Assembly (NCBI GenBank): GCA_017529085.1
Contig: JAFXOC010000235.1
Coordinates: 1 to 6,614, forward strand
Source of the DNA: Selenomonadaceae bacterium
Lineage (GTDB): Bacteria; Bacillota; Negativicutes; Selenomonadales; Selenomonadaceae
Length of the DNA stretch: 6,614 nt
Reading direction: 5' to 3'
The position numbers and the translations under genes were made by a program. Below are positions 4,627 through 6,614 of the stretch, piece after piece. The notes beneath the pieces were generated by a model. It did not search any database. It saw nothing but the letters and a program-made list of their open reading frames with translations, and was not told the DNA's origin. How positions within the stretch are numbered: position 1 is the first letter of the stretch; each line of letters opens with the position of its first letter.

Positions 4627-6614
4627 ATGGCGATGACGGTTTTGAACAATACGGCGGCGCAGATGACCTTGGGCGAGCTTAATAAAAACATTACGCGAGT
4701 CGGGAAGGATTTAAAGAAGATTGCAAAGGGAGAAAGATTAACGGGCGCAGGCGACGGAGCCGCAGATTTTGCCATAAGCGAAAAGATGAGGGAGCTTGTG
4801 CGTTCTTTGGGACAAAACGAGCGAAATGTGCAGACGGGAGCAAGCTTGTTGAAAGTTGCCGAAGGCGGTGTGCAAGAACAGCTTGAACTTCTAAAGACCG
4901 TAAAAGAAAAGGTGCTTAACGCCGCGAACGATTCCAATACAGACGAAGACAGAGCCATAATTCAAAAAGAAATAGATCAAGCATACTCCCAGATGGAAGA
5001 CATCGCCCAAACGACAAATTACAACGGTAAAAGACTTTTAGCGGGAGATGTGACGGAGATTGGCACCGAGATAAGACCGACCGAAATAACTCGTTTGGTG
5101 CTACACCACGGAGAGCCTTTTTGGGTAAAATTCGACGAGCCGCAGTTTATCGAAAACAGCGATGCGCAGCTGATTAACGATGTTTACGACAAATTGGACG
5201 ACTTAGACGGACCTTTCGATGTGTTTGAGGAATTGAAACCTGCGATTAACGGCGTTGACATCACCACGTTGGGACTAAAGGCTGCAAGCAATGAAAACAA
5301 ATTCGAAGGCGGACTGGATGGCGATCCGAAAATTATTACGTTCGATTTGGCCGGAAAATATTCAACGTCGCAGTCCTTAGACGGCAAAGGATTTTCCATT
5401 GGCAAGAGAAAGTACGTTTTTTCTTATAATAATACATACGATCCCGATGAATATACATCTATAGATATATCCAGCGCATCGAATTTAAGCGACGTTGCGA
5501 ACTTGATGGCATCTAAGCTAGGCACAAGCCCATATAACATAACCGTTGAGGGAACCAAGCTGACATTCACTTCAAGCTATACTTCCGATCTTGCGGTAAA
5601 TATAAACGCCGACCCTAACCCTACGGGCATCAGCGGCCCATCCACCACCGCCCAAAGAGTGAAACCGGGTACGGGGACTCCCGCAACCTACGCACCGGAA
5701 AGCAAAACTTTAACCGTAGCGACTCAGACTATTCCCAATCTCCCTGCGACTTTCTCCGGCGGCGAAAACGGCAGGGATCCCGTTTATGAAACAAAATTGG
5801 TGCCTGACCCAAAAGGCGACGACGTGGATAGAAAAACCACATACCACGTAGAAAACATAGAGCCGCCGATAGATCCGGGCGAACCGGGAAAACGCGCCTC
5901 CGTTACCATGAATTTTTACGGCATTCCTACAAATACGACTATAAAACTCCACGGCAGAGGCGACGCATATTTGCAATTCGTCGATGGAAACAGTGCGCCT
6001 ACGTTGATTAAGGGTGAGAAAGGCGACGCATCGAATCCGAAAATTTATCAGGTTGGCAAAAATTATAAAGGCGTCAGCAAGCTGAAAGACACCGACGGCG
6101 ATGACGTTACCGGCATTGAAGTGGATATGAGCAAAGGGCTTTCAAATGTTGTTTTCAGGGACTCAAATACGCGCGGCGGATCATCGCCAAACGGAAAATG
6201 GACAATATCCGCCCAGACGAGCGATATACCCTATACGGTGCAAAAAAAGGTGTCAAACGGAACACCCGAAGAATATGAGACCATAACTTATCCGGCGGTG
6301 ACTGCGCTTGATACGACTGGAATGGTCATTACAAAAAGCGGTACAGACGCCACTTACGCTAAGTACAATATGACGTTTTCCAATACGGACAATATCGAAA
6401 GCATGATTGGAGAATTAAACGGAAAGTCCATAAAATTTTCGAGCGGGGTAGGTTATGCGTTTGTGGATTCCGCAGCATTAAACGATCGACCGGGCGGCGT
6501 ATTCGTGGGGCTTATCGGAAACAAGCTGGACTTAAATGAGCTTAGGACATTGGCAAAGACCGAAGGCAGCAATCTCAAGGCGTTACAAACGTTTTTGAAA
6601 AATCATATCTCATA
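4627..6614 (+). CDS. fliC: Flagellin with very long variable region (3' end outside window)
   Basis: The frame is open from ATG 4627 to the window end (662 codons, no stop). Residues about 5-140 are the flagellin N-terminal D0/D1 domain: VLNNTAAQMTLGELNKN, AGDGAADFAISEKMR (41-55), LLKVAEGG (74-81), NAANDSNTDEDR (98-109) and NYNGKRLL (131-138). These helices pack into the filament core. Residues 141-662 are variable, surface-exposed sequence rich in Thr, Ser, Gly, Asp and Pro. It includes a segment GKGFSIGKRKYVF to TFTSS (about 253-317) that resembles flagellin insertion modules, a Pro/Gly/Thr-rich stretch (about 335-430), and a second similar module beginning GKSIKFSSGVGYAF (about 600). No cysteine occurs, as is usual for flagellins. 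The conserved C-terminal D0/D1 helices have not begun, so the full protein should exceed 700 residues, against about 270-500 for common flagellins. It is called hag in many Bacillota. A cut or frameshifted gene cannot be excluded beyond the edge. Confidence 0.93.
   Translation, partial: MAMTVLNNTAAQMTLGELNKNITRVGKDLKKIAKGERLTGAGDGAADFAISEKMRELVRSLGQNERNVQTGASLLKVAEGGVQEQLELLKTVKEKVLNAANDSNTDEDRAIIQKEIDQAYSQMEDIAQTTNYNGKRLLAGDVTEIGTEIRPTEITRLVLHHGEPFWVKFDEPQFIENSDAQLINDVYDKLDDLDGPFDVFEELKPAINGVDITTLGLKAASNENKFEGGLDGDPKIITFDLAGKYSTSQSLDGKGFSIGKRKYVFSYNNTYDPDEYTSIDISSASNLSDVANLMASKLGTSPYNITVEGTKLTFTSSYTSDLAVNINADPNPTGISGPSTTAQRVKPGTGTPATYAPESKTLTVATQTIPNLPATFSGGENGRDPVYETKLVPDPKGDDVDRKTTYHVENIEPPIDPGEPGKRASVTMNFYGIPTNTTIKLHGRGDAYLQFVDGNSAPTLIKGEKGDASNPKIYQVGKNYKGVSKLKDTDGDDVTGIEVDMSKGLSNVVFRDSNTRGGSSPNGKWTISAQTSDIPYTVQKKVSNGTPEEYETITYPAVTALDTTGMVITKSGTDATYAKYNMTFSNTDNIESMIGELNGKSIKFSSGVGYAFVDSAALNDRPGGVFVGLIGNKLDLNELRTLAKTEGSNLKALQTFLKNHIS

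Noticed and set aside
4545..4958. 137-residue minus-strand frame
   Set aside because: It is antisense to the conserved flagellin N-terminal domain, has a Ser/Phe-rich composition typical of an antisense shadow, and matches no family I know.
5184..5976. Minus-strand frames inside the flagellin variable region
   Set aside because: They are shadows of a long open + strand frame, with no ribosome-binding site or recognisable motif.
5041..6614. Protease domain in the flagellin (flagellinolysin type)
   Set aside because: No HExxH zinc-binding motif is present. LHHGEPFW near residue 159 does not fit, so no enzyme domain can be supported in the visible part.

Overview
The window looks like a chromosomal segment of a low-to-mid GC, anaerobic, motile Bacillota. 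The order DUF116 gene, rsmB, rlmN, FHA-domain gene is the housekeeping order I know from Clostridia and Negativicutes. The flagellin N-terminus (AISEKMR, LLKVAEGG, NTDEDR, NYNGKRLL) resembles flagellins I associate with Selenomonadales-type Negativicutes. Bacillota is well supported; Negativicutes is an inference from memory of these families.

Left block (1-4149, all + strand). A DUF116 membrane/cysteine-cluster protein, probably cut at its 5' end by the window edge, is followed by a 133-base gap. That gap holds a striking homopyrimidine/homopurine element: a perfect 27-bp inverted repeat preceded by a third, matching pyrimidine tract. Next comes a tightly packed cluster: rsmB (16S rRNA m5C methyltransferase), rlmN (23S rRNA/tRNA m2A methyltransferase), an FhaA-like DUF3662-FHA protein, and a 52-residue single-pass membrane protein. 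Junctions are 1 nt, a 1-nt overlap and 4 nt, so the cluster is probably one translationally coupled transcript. A strong hairpin plus U-tract terminator closes it at about 4164-4198.

Middle (4191-4626). A small minus-strand ribbon-helix-helix DNA-binding protein converges on the same terminator. Its upstream region is a 241-base, very AT-rich divergent intergenic space shared with the flagellin gene. The space contains a candidate sigma-28 promoter for flagellin, a candidate -10 for the RHH gene, four same-strand copies of TATGTT, one TGTTAT inverted repeat, and GGA motifs in the flagellin leader.

Right block (4627-6614). One open frame, running off the window, encodes a flagellin with a canonical N-terminal D0/D1 region followed by more than 500 residues of variable region, with no C-terminal domain reached. 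It is therefore an unusually large flagellin.

The left cluster handles ribosome modification plus a phospho-threonine-binding adaptor of the kind used in Ser/Thr kinase and cell-envelope signalling. The right block is motility. The RHH gene between them is a plausible but unproven local regulator. I see no mobile element, CRISPR array, tRNA or rRNA. The most unusual items are the triplex-capable element at 755-836, the FhaB-like membrane stub without an FHA domain, and the large flagellin with its repeat-rich control region.
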